A DNA stretch of 64,000 bases, taken from the NCBI GenBank assembly GCA_029168955.1, contig JAPDOI010001433.1, positions 116,991 through 180,990 of the forward strand. The letters run 5' to 3'. Numbering within the stretch: the first letter of the stretch is position 1; the number at the start of each line of letters is the position of its first letter. The notes under the pieces were generated by a model that was not told where the DNA came from, made no database searches, and worked only from the letters and a program-made list of their open reading frames with translations. The stretch comes from Aplectana chamaeleonis (taxonomy: Eukaryota; Nematoda; Chromadorea; Rhabditida; Cosmocercidae). This document shows positions 1-10,849 of the stretch, one piece after another. Position numbers and translations under genes: made by a program.

Positions 1-2120
1 AGAAAGTCGTGGGTGCCCCGTCCAGGATAGTCCCAAGAGTGCTTCGGGCTTCTGATGACGTCATCGGGACATCATGAGAAGTGCGGGACTATCCTAGACG
101 GGGGGGGCACTCAAGATTCAAGTCAGAAATGGAATGAACCACCGATCTATGACGCTATCAATCAAAGTATTTCTACACAACTTCATCAACAACAATGACT
201 GATAGCAGCATCAAGCACCTTTTATCAAGGTTTCCATTCATTTTCATGAGAAAGTCGTGGGTGCCCCCGTCTAGGATAGTCCCAAGAGTGCTTCGGGCTT
301 CTGATGACGTCATCGGGACATCATGAGAAGTGCGGGCCTACCCCAGACGGGGCCCTCAAGATTCAAGTCAGAAATGGAATGAACCACCGATCTATAACGC
401 TATCAATCAAAGTATTTCTACACAACTTCATCAACAACAATGACTGATAGCAGCATCAAGCACCTTTTATCAAGGTTTCCATTCATTTTCATGAGAAAGT
501 CGTGGGTGCCCCCGTCTAGGATAGTCCCAAGAGTGCTTCTGGCTTCTGATGACGTCATCGGGACATCATGAGAAGTGCGGGACTATCCTAGACGATGAGG
601 GCACTCAGATTCAAGTCAGAAATGGAATGAACCACCCGATCTATAACGCTATCAATCGAAGTATTTCTACAGAACTTCATCAACAACAATGATTGATAGC
701 AGCATCAAACGTCTTTTATCAGGTTTCCATTCCTTTTCATGGGAAAATCGTGGGTGACCCCGTCTAGGATAGTCCCAAGAGTGCTTCGGGCTTCTGATGA
801 CGTCATCGGGACATCATGAGAAGTGCGGGACTATCCTGAAGACGGTGGGGGCACTCAAGATTCAAGTCAGAAATGGAATGAACCACCGATCTATAACGCT
901 ATCAATCAAAGTATTTCTACACAACTTCATCAACAACAATGACTGATAGCAGCATCAAGCACCTTTTATCAAGGTTTCCATTCATTTTCATGAGAAAGTC
1001 GTGGGTGCCCCCCCCCGTCTAGGATAGTCCCAAGAGTGCCTCGAGTTTCTGATGACGTCATTGGGACGTCGTGAAAAGTGCGGGCCTACCCCAGACGGGG
1101 GGGGGGGGGCACTCAAGATTCAAGTCAGAAATGGAATGAACCACCGATCTATAACGCTATCAATCAAAGTATTTCTACACAACTTCATCAACAACAATGA
1201 CTGATAGCTGCATCAAGCACCTTTTATCAAGGTTTCCATTCCTTTTCATGAGAAAGTCGTGGGTGCCCCGTCTAGGGATAGTCCCAAGAGTGCCTCGAGT
1301 TTCTGATGACGTCATTGGGACGTCGTGAAAAGTGCGGGCCTACCCCAGACGGGGGCACTCAAGATTCAAGTCAGAAATGGAATGAACCACCGATCTATAA
1401 CGCTATCAATCAAAGTATTTCTACACAACTTCATCAACAACAATGACTGATAGCAGCATCAAGCACCTTTTATCAAGGTTTCCATTCATTTTCATGAGAA
1501 AGTCGTGGGTGCCCCCCCGTCTAGGATAGTCCCAAGAGTGCCCTCGAGTTTCTGATGACGTCATTGGGACGTCGTGAAAAGTGCGGGCTTACCCCAGACG
1601 GGGGCACTCGAGATTCAAGTCGAAATGGAATGAACCACCGATCTATAACGCTATCAATCAAAGTATTTCTACACAACTTCATCAACAACAATGACTGATA
1701 GCAGCATCAAGCACCTTTTATCAAGGTTTCCATTCATTTTCATGAGAAAGTCGTAGGTGCCCCGTCTAGGATAGCGCCAAGAGTGCTTCGGGCTTCTGAT
1801 GACGTCATCGGGACATCGTGAGAAGTGCGGGACTATCCTAGACGGGGGGGGCACTCAAGAATCAAGTCAGAAATGGAATGAACCACCGATCTATAACGCT
1901 ATCAATCAAAGTATCTCTACAGAACCTCATCAACAACAATGAGTGATAGCAGCATCAAACATCTTTATCAGGTTTTCCATTCATTTTCATGGGAAAATCG
2001 TGGGTGACTCCCCCCGTCTAGGATAGTCCCAAAGGTGATTCGGGCTTCTGATGACGTCATCGGGACGTCGTGAAAAGTGCTTCGAGCTTCTGATGAAGTC
2101 ATCGGGACGTCGTGGAAACC
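1..2120. repeat. 248-bp satellite array, about 8.5 units
   Basis: Unit starts fall near 1, 249, 494, 742, 993, 1251, 1497, 1745 and 1992, so periods are 245-258 bp. Each unit has a G-run/C-run-flanked core and an AT-richer spacer carrying 'GACTGATAGCAGCATCAAGC'. Units 1, 3, 4 and 8 keep both core arms GTCTAGGATAGTCCC and GGGACTATCCTAGAC (one base differs in some). Units 2, 5, 6 and 7 have a diverged right arm beginning GGGCCTACCCCAGAC or similar. Homogenised subtypes within one array point to local amplification. The last unit breaks up after about 2120. The window begins inside the array, so its true length is unknown. Short minus-strand ORFs here are not convincing as genes. Confidence 0.95.
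514..593. repeat. Perfect 15-bp inverted repeat with central CRE-like palindrome
   Basis: Arms at 514-528 and 579-593 are perfect reverse complements and enclose a 50-bp loop. The loop contains GATGACGTCATC (548-559), a perfect 12-bp palindrome that includes the ATF/CREB octamer TGACGTCA. The same arrangement recurs in other satellite units (for example arms near 20-34 and 85-99, with one mismatch). The loop sequence resembles the 21-bp minisatellite monomer found at 55.9 kb. Confidence 0.85.
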
Positions 2121-2335
2121 CGGATAGTGGGCAGGTGTTCAAGACCCGTTGCTGCTCATCCAAAAAGTTGTGAAGACCACCCAGTAGAGTGAGCAGGAGC
2201 CCAGACTCGATGCTAGCCATCCGAGAAATTATGCCCCGGAATTTGCGCAGGAGAGAACACCTTGCAAAACTTCTGTAAAAGTGTAAGGATGACAAGCATA
2301 GCAAGCGGAAAGTTTGAGATGTTATGTGAGTCATG

Positions 2336-2575
2336 TCAGATCATGTTGCCAGGCTGCTTTTTCAGTTTCGTAAGGTCATTCACACAACCCCATTTTGAGT
2401 GCTCCTCTTCCTTCTTCACCAGCCTACTGATTTTTTCTGCAATAAATGGTACTTGCTTATTAGCATCCAAATTCAAAAACAAATTGTTAGAACTATCTCC
2501 ATTCGCAGCTCAGCAGAGCTTTTTCATATCAGATTCATGGAATCGAAGCGGCTGTTCGGCGAAGGAATGGGGCAA
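2336..2575 (-). pseudogene. Coding-like exon remnant, unknown family
   Basis: On the minus strand a TTTTCAG acceptor lies directly before 2575. One frame then runs about 79 codons to a stop at 2336-2338, broken once by an internal TGA. The translated composition is protein-like, with a charged stretch (AEKISRLVKKEEEHSKWG). I do not recognise the family. It may be a decayed exon or a transposon fragment. The call rests on composition and one splice-like site only. Confidence 0.3.
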
Positions 2576-2678
2576 CTGAAAACGAAATAATGAGTATGTA
2601 AAACTGCTTTGTTCCACTGATGTGAAAGTGTCCAGATGGAATGGAAGGTAGTTTCTGACTGTCCCGGTTTTAAGTTAG

Positions 2679-2852
2679 TTTCATTTGAAAGCGAAGAACT
2701 GCAGGCAGATTCTGCATCCGGCTGTAGGCCAGCAGGTTTTCATGATTATCGACCGGGCTGGCTACGTCTGGGCGACCAACTATAACCGGGACCTAAGGTC
2801 CCTGTCAGAGTTGGTTGAAAATCACCGTGGCCGACCCGTTCGATACGTATGA
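2679..2852 (+). pseudogene. Coding-like segment, unknown family
   Basis: Downstream of a TTAG acceptor-like site there is a 57-codon open frame ending in TGA at 2850-2852. It includes the residues VFMIIDRAGYVWATNYNRDL. The composition is globular-protein-like and unlike the repeats around it. No start codon, partner exon or family was recognised. It could be a stray terminal exon or a transposon piece. Confidence 0.25.
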
Positions 2853-3147
2853 AAAACATGGAAGGTGCAAATAACTTGCGGTGTAGCCAGATGTGGCTGA
2901 CGCGATCAATAGGAATGAATTATGTGGAACGATATCATGGATATCATTCATTTCTTAGCTAATATCATGTGAACATCGGTCTTGTCAGCCACATCGAGTG
3001 ATTTTTCTGAGATAGTTTTACAACAGTTTGGGTCATTGATTCTTGTGACCACAGAAGAGGACTGATCTAGTGGGGAGATGAAGAGGTCTTTGTTCAGAAA
3101 TTCTTGCATGGGATATTACAGCGTAATATCTAGAAAAAGTGAACAAT

Positions 3148-3655
3148 TCTGTAAAAAGGGGTCTCCCAAGCAGAAGTGGTTTGGTTAGCGTTACAAATGC
3201 TTCAACAAAGGGAACAATAGGAAAGCGGAATGAGGAGAGTCTACAACAAATGAACAATATCCTCCAAGAACTCTTTTCTTTTTCGAAACTTCCAAACAGA
3301 GGAAACAAACCGTTGTGGTATTTTACGAGGAAGAATTGACTGGTTCCCTAAAACAATTTAACATCATCTCCCCTTTTTATCATAGCTATTAGCTTCACAT
3401 GCATATATACATATTTTATTGGCTCTCACATAATCAAAGTCCTTTATGGAGCCAGCGCTTCCTCATAGAGAACCACAACGGTTTGTTTCCGCTGTTTCGA
3501 AGTTTCGAAAAGGAAAAAAAGTTCTTGGAGGATATTGTTCATTTTTTGTAGACTCTCCTCATTCCGCTTTCCTATTGTTCCCTTTTTGTTGAAGCATTTG
3601 TAACGCTAACCAAACCACTTCTGCTTGGGAGACCCCTTTTTTACAGAATTTCTGT
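3148..3655. repeat. Foldback element, about 185-bp inverted arms
   Basis: The left arm (about 3148-3332) and right arm (about 3468-3655) are near-identical reverse complements around a 135-bp AT-rich spacer. The outer ends read 'TTCTGTAAAAAGGGGTCTCC' and its complement. Directly right of the right arm, 3655-3712 resembles the satellite spacer ('CAACAGCAATGACTGG', then 'GCATCTTTTATCAGG'), so the foldback sits against, or inside, a piece of that repeat family. Facing ORFs across the arms are mirror artefacts. Confidence 0.85.
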
Positions 3656-3707
3656 AGAATTTGATCAACAGCAATGACTGGTTGCAGTATCAAGCATCTT
3701 TTATCAG

Positions 3708-3965
3708 GTGTGGTTCATTTCATTTCTTAATTTGCTATCTCTGGAGCATAATGAGATGATTTCTAATAATACGGGTACTTATGAGGTTTATAGTACTGAA
3801 ACAGCTCAACGTATTATAAGTAGGCATACTGCATTGTGCACCAGCATCAATATCAAACCGTTAGCTAAACAATCCATCCCACTGATTTATTGTATACCCA
3901 AATTACACAAAACACCATGTAAATTCAGATTTATCACTGAAGCTAGTGACAGCAGTATTGTGGTG
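3708..3965 (+). pseudogene. Reverse transcriptase fragment (N-terminal part)
   Basis: The frame contains 'YCIPKLHKTPCKFRFITEAS', which matches the finger-region signature PKLHKxPxKxRFI of an invertebrate reverse-transcriptase family related to Penelope/unclassified retroelements. Homology stops near 3965, where sequence turns GC-rich and loses coding character, although the frame stays open to 4124. The piece is AT-rich and has the same orientation as the RT pseudogene at 8.97-9.95 kb. Together they could be one element split by about 5 kb of younger repeats. It lacks the catalytic motifs and cannot act alone. Confidence 0.65.
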
Positions 3966-4159
3966 CGCGCGAAGCGGGCACCTGATTTGGAAAAGGCTTG
4001 CTTCTGCGCACACCCCTCATTCCAGAATCTCTGTTCGGGAGAAACCTTGAAACAAGGGACTTTCACAAAAAATAGAGCAGTAAGGGTTCTCAACACTGCC
4101 CAAATTTCAGAAAAATTCCCGTAGTGGGTCTCGAGATATTGAAAAAATTGCGAATTTTA

Positions 4160-4162
<3 letters not shown>

Positions 4163-4254
<92 letters not shown>
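4163..4254 (+). repeat. (TG)46 microsatellite
   Basis: An uninterrupted run of 46 TG dinucleotides. It produces a spurious (HT)n reading frame on the minus strand. Confidence 0.99.
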
Positions 4255-4257
<3 letters not shown>

Positions 4258-4389
4258 TTAGTGATAAGAAGTTTGGTCGGTCTTTCAATAGAAATGGAGT
4301 GATAACGTGATAAGACTCAATAGAGCTCGAGAGACGTTGTGCCTCAGGTCTATCAGGGACCATATGCTCCGTGTGCGGAACACGAATTG

Positions 4390-5335
4390 AAGGGCGCCAA
4401 GCGCTGTATAAAGTGGGCGGTTCCCAACTGGGAGTGCGTAGAGCGCCGTGAAATGTGGACGGGGCAAAAGTGGGTGTGCGTAGAGCGCGGGGAAAAGTGG
4501 ACGTGACTCAGAAGGGAGTGCAAAGTGCGCCGCGAAGAGTGGTCGGGACAAAAATGGGAGTGCACAATGCGCCGGTAAAAGTGGGTGGGACCCAACTGGG
4601 AGTCCACAGAGCGCCGGGAACTGTGGACGGGACCCAAGTGTGAGTGCACATTGCGCCGGTAAAAGTGGGCGAGACCCAACTGGGAGTCCACAGAGCGCCG
4701 GGAATTGTGGACGGGACCCAAGTGGGAGTGCACAAGGCGCCGGTAAAAGTGAGCGGGACCCAACTGGGAGTCCACAGAGCGCTGGGAACTGTGGACGGGA
4801 CTCAAGTGGGAGTGCACAATGCGCCGGTAAAAGTGGGCGGGACCCAACTGGGGGTCCACAGAGCGCCGAGAACTGTGGACGGGACCCAAGTGTGAGTGCA
4901 CATTGCGCCGGTAAAAGTGGGCGCGACCCAACTGGGAGTCCACAGAGCGCCGGGAATTGTGGACGGGACCCAAGTGGGAGTGCACAACGCGCCAGTAAAA
5001 GTGGGTGGGACCCAACTGGGAGTCCGCAGAGCGCCGGGAACTATGGACGGGACCCAAGTGTGAGTGCACATTGCGCCGGTAAAAGTGGGCGCGACCCAAC
5101 TGGGAGTCCACAGAGCGCCGGGAATTGTGGACGGGACCCAAGTGGGAGTGCACAACGCGCCGGTAAAAGTGGGTGGGACCCAACTGGGAGTCCGCAGAGC
5201 GCCGGGAACTATGGACGGGACCCAAGTTGGAGTGCACAACGCGCCGGTAAAAGTGGTCGGGACCCAACTGGAAGTCCGCAGAGCGCAGAGTGGGCGGTAA
5301 CGTGTGTCCTACAGTGCCGAGCAGGTGCGATGGGC
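4390..5335. repeat. 84-bp (2 x 42) minisatellite
   Basis: The motif GGTAAAAGTGGGCGGGACCC recurs every 84 bp (4573, 4657, 4741, 4825, 4909, 4993, 5077, 5161, 5245). Each 84-mer is two related 42-mers, one with GGTAAAAGT and one with GGGAACTGT, both carrying GGGACCCAA...GGGAGT. A more diverged stretch precedes at 4390-4560. Because 84 is a multiple of 3, several frames on both strands stay open, the longest being 366 codons on the minus strand. The repeat is homologous to the 42-bp array at 63.5-64 kb and more distantly to the array at 55.9 kb. Confidence 0.95.
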
Positions 5336-5349
5336 AGAAAGGCCATGAA

Positions 5350-5500
5350 GGGCCTGTCTTCGGGTCTATCCTAGACGGGGGGGGCACCCAAGGCTTATTG
5401 ATAGAAATAAAGAAAAACTGTGATAAAAGATGCCTGATAGTGCTATCAATCATTGTTTTTATAAAAGCTCCACAGAAACACTTCGTTTGGTAGCCTTACC
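5350..5500. repeat. Conserved flank of the minisatellite-bearing element
   Basis: Directly after the minisatellite, CTATCCTAGACGGGGGG begins a segment containing 'GATAAAAGATGCCTGATAG' and 'CATTGTTTTTATAAAAGCTC'. The same segment follows the array at 56.65-56.79 kb. It also matches, in reverse complement, the spacer of the 248-bp satellite at 1-2120. This marks a common element boundary. Confidence 0.8.
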
Positions 5501-5639
5501 ACTCGCTGGTTCATTTACTCTGCCAATTCGAGACTTGATGCTTCGGGGAAAGCGGCCTTTATCACGCTCTGTTATCATTAGGCATCAAATTCACCTTTAG
5601 CGCCGTCATCAAAGCTTATCCACGCAAAGGGTGAATTTG

Positions 5640-5785
5640 CTGAGCGGTTGGATATCAGTTAGCGCAAAGCGTGAAAATACCGCCAGCGCTAACATCTTAA
5701 TGCACATCAGTTGTTGAGCGGTTAGATATCAATCCAGCGCAAAGCGTGAAATTACCTCCGTTGCTGGCATCTCAGAGATTTTTAA
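5640..5785. repeat. Two direct copies of a ~74-bp repeat
   Basis: TGAGCGGTT(G/A)GATATCA followed by AGCGCAAAGCGTGAAA occurs at about 5640 and 5713. The surrounding 5500-5940 has no recognisable gene. Confidence 0.75.
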
Positions 5786-5941
5786 ACAGAGTATGAAAAC
5801 ATCTCTAAAGCGAAAACATGATAAAACCTAATGATCACGTCTCGATGTGTTTACCACTGAGGAGCACAGCCGGCATAAAAGCCGCCTAATCTCACTTGAA
5901 TCCTCACTCCCCGGCATTCTGATGCCGGCCCTGAAAAAGGT

Positions 5942-6640
5942 GACTCCGGGTCATTCTCCGAGGCCAGCATAATTTTGGCTGCTGGGAGGATACAGTGGGT
6001 ATCCTCACTGCGGGGACGCCGCGTTCCGCGGGTTCCGCAGGTGGCTCACCGCAGACCTCGGTCAAGATTACGCCCATGTTGCGGACAAGGCAAAGCTTCC
6101 TGTGCTGTGGACCTTCAAATTCGTGAACTTTTTGAAGTAAACTCACGCATTTTTCGAACTAAATTCACCTCATTTTCGGGGTAAATTGGACCCTCTATCG
6201 CTGCCAGTTCGCACCATTTTCACGTATCCTAGCGGCAAATTCACCCATACAGTGAATTTAATTTAACGCGGCAAATTAAGACTTCATGCCGACTTGTACA
6301 TGAGCATCAAGTCATCTTTGCTGAGCATCAAGTCTCCGAATTGTAGAGTAGTTTGTCTTGAATCGTGGGTGGCGCCTTTCCGTCTAGGTGCCCTGCTTTC
6401 TTCTTCTTCCGATCTGAAGGAACCTTCGTTAAAATTAAATGAAGTTATCTAACTGTTTTGCTTCGCTACGAGGTTCATGATTTGGCATAAAAAAATTTTG
6501 AGAAAGTCGTTAAAAAGTGAAGAACTTGGTGGACTTGATTTGTCATGAGATTCAACACAGAAGAAACACTAAAGATCGATGAAATGATGTACCATTGATT
6601 TGGATGTGTGCTTTCTTACTAAAAATCGGAAATTGAGTTT
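5942..6640. repeat. Dispersed repeat, copy 1 of a ~700-bp duplication
   Basis: From 'GGGTCATTCTCCGAGGCCAG' to 'CTTTCTTACTAAAAATCGG' this stretch matches 7818-8540 with a few substitutions and small indels. It contains 'TTGTCTTGAATCGTGGGTGG' followed by CCGTCTAGG near 6345-6392, resembling the left border of the satellite core and a segment near 56.81 kb. I see no real gene here. The sequence to 7817 is also repeat-like: 6650-6790 resembles 7420-7565. Confidence 0.85.
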
Positions 6641-7704
6641 TGAAAGAGATCGATGTAAAATAATCTCATTTGATACTAGCTGAAAACTCGGAAAATTGAG
6701 TGTGGTTTTTCAGGAGCGAGTTATTTCAAAACAATCACCGATTTTGTAGAACTACGCCAAAACTCTATGTTATATCTTGTTCTCAGAGAGCGCGAGATTA
6801 GCCCTTTCTATAAAACCAACTAATCGAAGAGCTCCAGACTTTTCCAATATTCTCAGAGAGCGCACGAAGCCCTTTCAAAACCATCAATTTTCATTTATCT
6901 TTTAAATATGATCATCAATGGTATCATCTTCCGCTTATAGTCGACTTGTGTTAAAATGACGTAATCTCAGAGGCGCACCAGATAATTTCTCACTCGTGGT
7001 TGCGAACTTTCAAATTCACCTTATCTTGGAATCAGTCAGCCTGCTATCTTCACGCTTATAGACCGCAAACGGCGTCGGCCTGGAATGGGATGCTATCTTC
7101 AAATATATCAAATCTTGGCGCATTCGCAACCTTCGCCCTCATTTCTTCCTGCGGGGCATCGGGATGACTCAGATCCTTTTTTCGTTACAATCATACATTT
7201 TGACTGTGAATATTCATTTTTTGCTATTTTTTTCGCACGTTTCATTGAGTTTTTACCAAAAAATTGAAAAGCGATTTATGCCACATCTTAATCATCCAGA
7301 GAGCTGCGGGCTCTCATCTTTATGTCCAAGTATTATAGACAGAGAGTGCAAAATAACGATCTTTATTCTGCCAGGTTTCATTTTTTAAATGTGAAGATTG
7401 AATTTGAAAGACCGATCCATTTGTGGTAAAATAAGTCTCATTTGAAAAGCCGCTGTCCATAATACTTGAATTATAAAGTTTTAAAATCAGGACACGAGCT
7501 TTAAATGCACCGATTTGCTAGAACTACGAATAAAACCCAGTAAAACATGTTATACTCTTGTTCTGCAACAAAGGAAATTAGTTTTCAATATTCTTATGGT
7601 AGAAACAAGTCTAAAAATACAAGAGAATCGAACAAAAAATAGAAAATTACACAATATTCTCGAAGGGAAGTCCACGGGAATTCGAAGGGTAATCGATCAA
7701 TACG

Positions 7705-7820
7705 TTCATTTCCATCTTACAGCGTGTAAGATAGGTCGATCTGTTCCTCTGCCGCGCGCGGTATCATCCCTTCCGCTTCCCTTCGACTACCCTCGGCGGG
7801 TTGTTGGCGAATACGACCCC
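7705..7820. repeat. Dispersed GC-rich repeat
   Basis: The segment containing 'CTGCCGCGCGCGGTATCATC' and 'TTGTTGGCGAATACGACCCC' reappears as its reverse complement at about 26085-26190. It directly abuts copy 2 of the 700-bp duplication. Confidence 0.75.
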
Positions 7821-8540
7821 GGGTCATTCTCCGGAGGCCAGCATAATTTTGGCTGCTGGGAGGATACAGTGGGTATCCTCACTGCGGGGGAGGGGGAGTT
7901 ACGCCGCGGTCCGCAGAGGGTGGCTCCTCACCGCAGACCTCGGTCAAGATTACGCCCATGTTGCGGACAAGGCGAAGCTTCCTGTGCTGTGGACCTTCAA
8001 ATTCGCGAACTTTCCAAAGTAAACTCACCCATTTTTCGAATTAAATTCACCTCATTTTCGGGGTAAATTGGACCCTCTCTTGCTGCCAGTTCGCACCATT
8101 TTCACGTATCCTAGCGGCAAATTCACCCATACAGTGAATTTAACGCGGCAAATTAAGACTTCATGCCGACTTGTACATGAGCATCAAGTCTCTTTTGCTG
8201 AGGCATCAAGTCTCGAATTGGTAGAGTAGTTTGTCTTGAATCGTGGGTGGCGCCTTCTCCGTCTAGGTGCCCTGTTCTCTTCTTCCGATCTCTGAAGGGA
8301 ACCTTCGTTAAAATTAAATGAAGTTATCTAACTGTTTTGCTTCGCCACGAGAGGTTCATGATTTGGCATAAAAAAAAATAATTCTGAGAAAGTCGTTAAA
8401 AGAAGTGAAATACTTGGTGGACTTGATTTGTCATGGGATTCAACACAGAAGAAACACTAAAAGATCGATGAAATGATGTACCATTGATTTGGATGTGCAC
8501 TTTCTTACTAAAAATCGGAAAATTGAGTGTGGTTTTGAGA
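7818..8540. repeat. Dispersed repeat, copy 2 of the ~700-bp duplication
   Basis: This is the counterpart of 5942-6640 in the same orientation, 1.88 kb downstream. Its right third is also the left arm of the foldback at 8322-8917. The 183-codon frame reading into it is interrupted or different in copy 1, which argues against a conserved protein. Confidence 0.85.
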
Positions 8541-8917
8541 GGCCAAATCACGCGCGTTTTACAGAGCCCTGACATATGCACATAGATTCGTCAGAAATGA
8601 AATTTAGGGTGGGAGCTACAAAATAATATTTCGAAGAGCTCAGACTTGAAAACTCTAACTGTGAGCAATAATTGTTCTCAGAGAGCGCGAGATTAGCCCT
8701 TTCAAAACCACACTCAATTTTCCAATTTTTAGTAAGAAAGCGCACATCCAAATCAATGGTACATCATTTTATCGATCTTTTAGTGTTTCTTCTGTGTTAA
8801 ATACCATGAAAAATCAAGTGCACCAAGTATTTCACTTCTTTTAACGAGTTTCTCAGAATTATTTTTTATGCCAAATCATGAACCTCTCGTGGCGAAGCGA
8901 AACAGTTAGATAATTAA
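8322..8917. repeat. Foldback element, about 220-bp arms
   Basis: The arms at about 8322-8545 and 8693-8917 are reverse complements, ending 'GTTATCTAACTGTTTTGCTT' and its complement. The spacer is about 150 bp. Short indels between the arms show they have started to diverge. Confidence 0.85.
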
Positions 8918-8969
8918 GCCCTTAGCTTTGGAATTAACTGCTATCTTCACGCTTATAAAGAATCATTTT

Positions 8970-9951
8970 AAAATATATATATCTCTTCCATCAAGGCTCG
9001 TAACAAAGATTTCATTGGCTGCTGGGCAATCGATGACATAAACATAAGTAATCTTTTAGGAGATGTAGATGGACATCACCTAATGTTGTTCTCTGCAGAC
9101 TTTACTAACATGTTTACGAACCTAACCCATAGCGTAATCATAAAAAATATCACGGGACTACTTATTCTCTGTTTCAAAAATGCCCATAAGCAATACATTG
9201 CATATAACGGATTCAACAAATTTTACTATACGGATATGTGCTCTAATAGTTATACAAGATATTATAAATTACAGGATCTCTTATTTTATGTTGACTATCT
9301 TTTAAATAACAGCTTCTGTAGGTTCGGAGATCTTATCTTCAAACAGGTTACGGGAGTACCACAAGGGGAAAATTTCAGTCCTTTATTAGCTGATCTTACT
9401 ATGTCGTTCTTTGAATATAGCTATTCTGTTAATAGCATTAATCATGGCATGAGATTTAGACCTTTCAGATATATGGATGACATTTTAATTATTCATAATA
9501 CCACTGATACCCTCATACATAATATTCTTGAGAAAGTATACGATAACACCCTTAGTCTGGAAACCACTCACAAAGATTCTAGCAATTGTAACTACTTGGA
9601 TTTAGAATTGAAAATTTTTAATAACCGTATTTACACTAAGATGTACAATAAGACAGACAATTTTAACTTTGAAGTTAAACGGTTACCTTACTCAGACTCT
9701 TGTATATCCATTAGCATTAAAAAAAGCAACGATTTACACAGAAACTTTACGAATTTCGCGGTCATGCTCTTTCTTCAGTGATTTTTTTGGATAGAATGAG
9801 ACAATTAAATCGGAGACTTTTAAATAATGGCTACACTCAAGATTTTATAAGTGGATGTATCTTCAAATGTGTTAATAAAAATAGATCTATATTATATAAA
9901 TATGGTTTGGAGAATATTAATAGTCTTCGTGAAGTCTTGAAACTATTTTAG
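8970..9951 (+). pseudogene. AT-rich reverse transcriptase pseudogene
   Basis: The reading frame shows RT motif A (FSADFTNMFTNL), motif B (GVPQGENFSPLLADL) and catalytic motif C (FRYMDDILII). Downstream come SCNYLDLEL-type and KTDNFNFEVKRLPY segments, typical of the family whose N-terminal signature lies at 3708-3965. Homology starts before the first Met (9083), around 8985. A one-base shift near 9757 moves the thumb/C-terminal part (LDRMRQLNRRLLNNGY) to another frame, which ends at TAG 9949-9951. Motif C is intact (YMDD), but the frameshift and missing N-terminus make it non-functional as read. It is clearly more AT-rich than its neighbours. The family may be Penelope-related; the exact clade is not certain. 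Confidence 0.8.
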
Positions 9952-10800
9952 AAAATTTCACCATAACATTATTAGCTGTTTATGAACTCATTATATACGC
10001 TTATTTTAAATATCCTGCATACGCACCTTCAATTATTTATGTATGAGTTACTCACATTCACTTATAATTTCACTAATAGTTTCATATAATACACAGTTTT
10101 ACCACATATTGTTGCTATACACTTGTGTTGATAGTTTTTAGCCTTCCTAGTAATTCTGCATCCTTGGTTGCTTTGGGTGATAACTATGTACACTGGAAAA
10201 TCGCTACTTTTATCTCCTTGTCATACACACGTGGGATTTCGCGCTCTGCTACGTTTCGTTGACCCGTGCTCATTGATTTCTGCTGTATTCGATGCAGCGT
10301 AATAATCGTATTTTCTGATTTGGCTGCTCGCTTCGCGTGTTCCCATTCTTTTGCCATTCGCCACTTCTCGCTCACTTCTCGCTTTATTCGTGTTTTCATG
10401 TTGTGATTCTTTTCTGTTTTTATTTTGGCTAATTATACTTTCAGGATTAGAATATATATTCACTGCTAATGGTATTCTCTATTATATTCTTCTTTATTAT
10501 TCCTACTTTTTTGGTAGCGACAGGACCTTCATATACCAGGTTAGTTTTTCTATTTCTTAAGAACTTCCCTCCTTACTGAAGAGTTCCGGGGAAGTTCTTT
10601 TCATTCTTTTATATACTCCTTATCTATACTCGTCTAAGGGCAGGAACGAAACGAGTATAGGTTTCGTATTTTATCAATTCTTCCGGAAAGAAACATTTAC
10701 CAATGGTTTTTTTTTCTCGAAAATTCTAGTAACGTTTTCCACTAAATATGTTTTTAACCCTTAGTAACTTGTCTCCATTAACATAACTTCTTAATTGCTT
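9952..10800. other. AT-rich non-coding stretch with two hairpins
   Basis: No gene is recognised. Two adjacent hairpins occur: arms GAACTTCCC / GGGAAGTTC at 10561-10569 and 10589-10597, and arms CTATACTCGT / ACGAGTATAG at 10624-10633 and 10651-10660. Composition matches the upstream RT pseudogene, so this may be the 3' end of that element. Confidence 0.45.
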
Positions 10801-10849
10801 GAAAGCCCCCCCCTTTAGGATAGAGCCGACAATGCTGTAGAAAATCAAA

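Noticed and set aside
1550..1590. Hammerhead ribozyme in the satellite core (CTGATGA ... GAAA)
   Set aside because: The only good stem (GACGTC/GACGTC) uses the GA of CTGATGA and leaves extra bases before GAAA, and no stem I/III with a UH site can be formed.
4157..4363. His-Thr repeat protein on the minus strand
   Set aside because: Produced by the TG dinucleotide tract.
10561..10660. Hammerhead or other ribozyme in the paired hairpins
   Set aside because: CTGAAGA and GAAAC are present, but in the wrong order and spacing relative to the stems.
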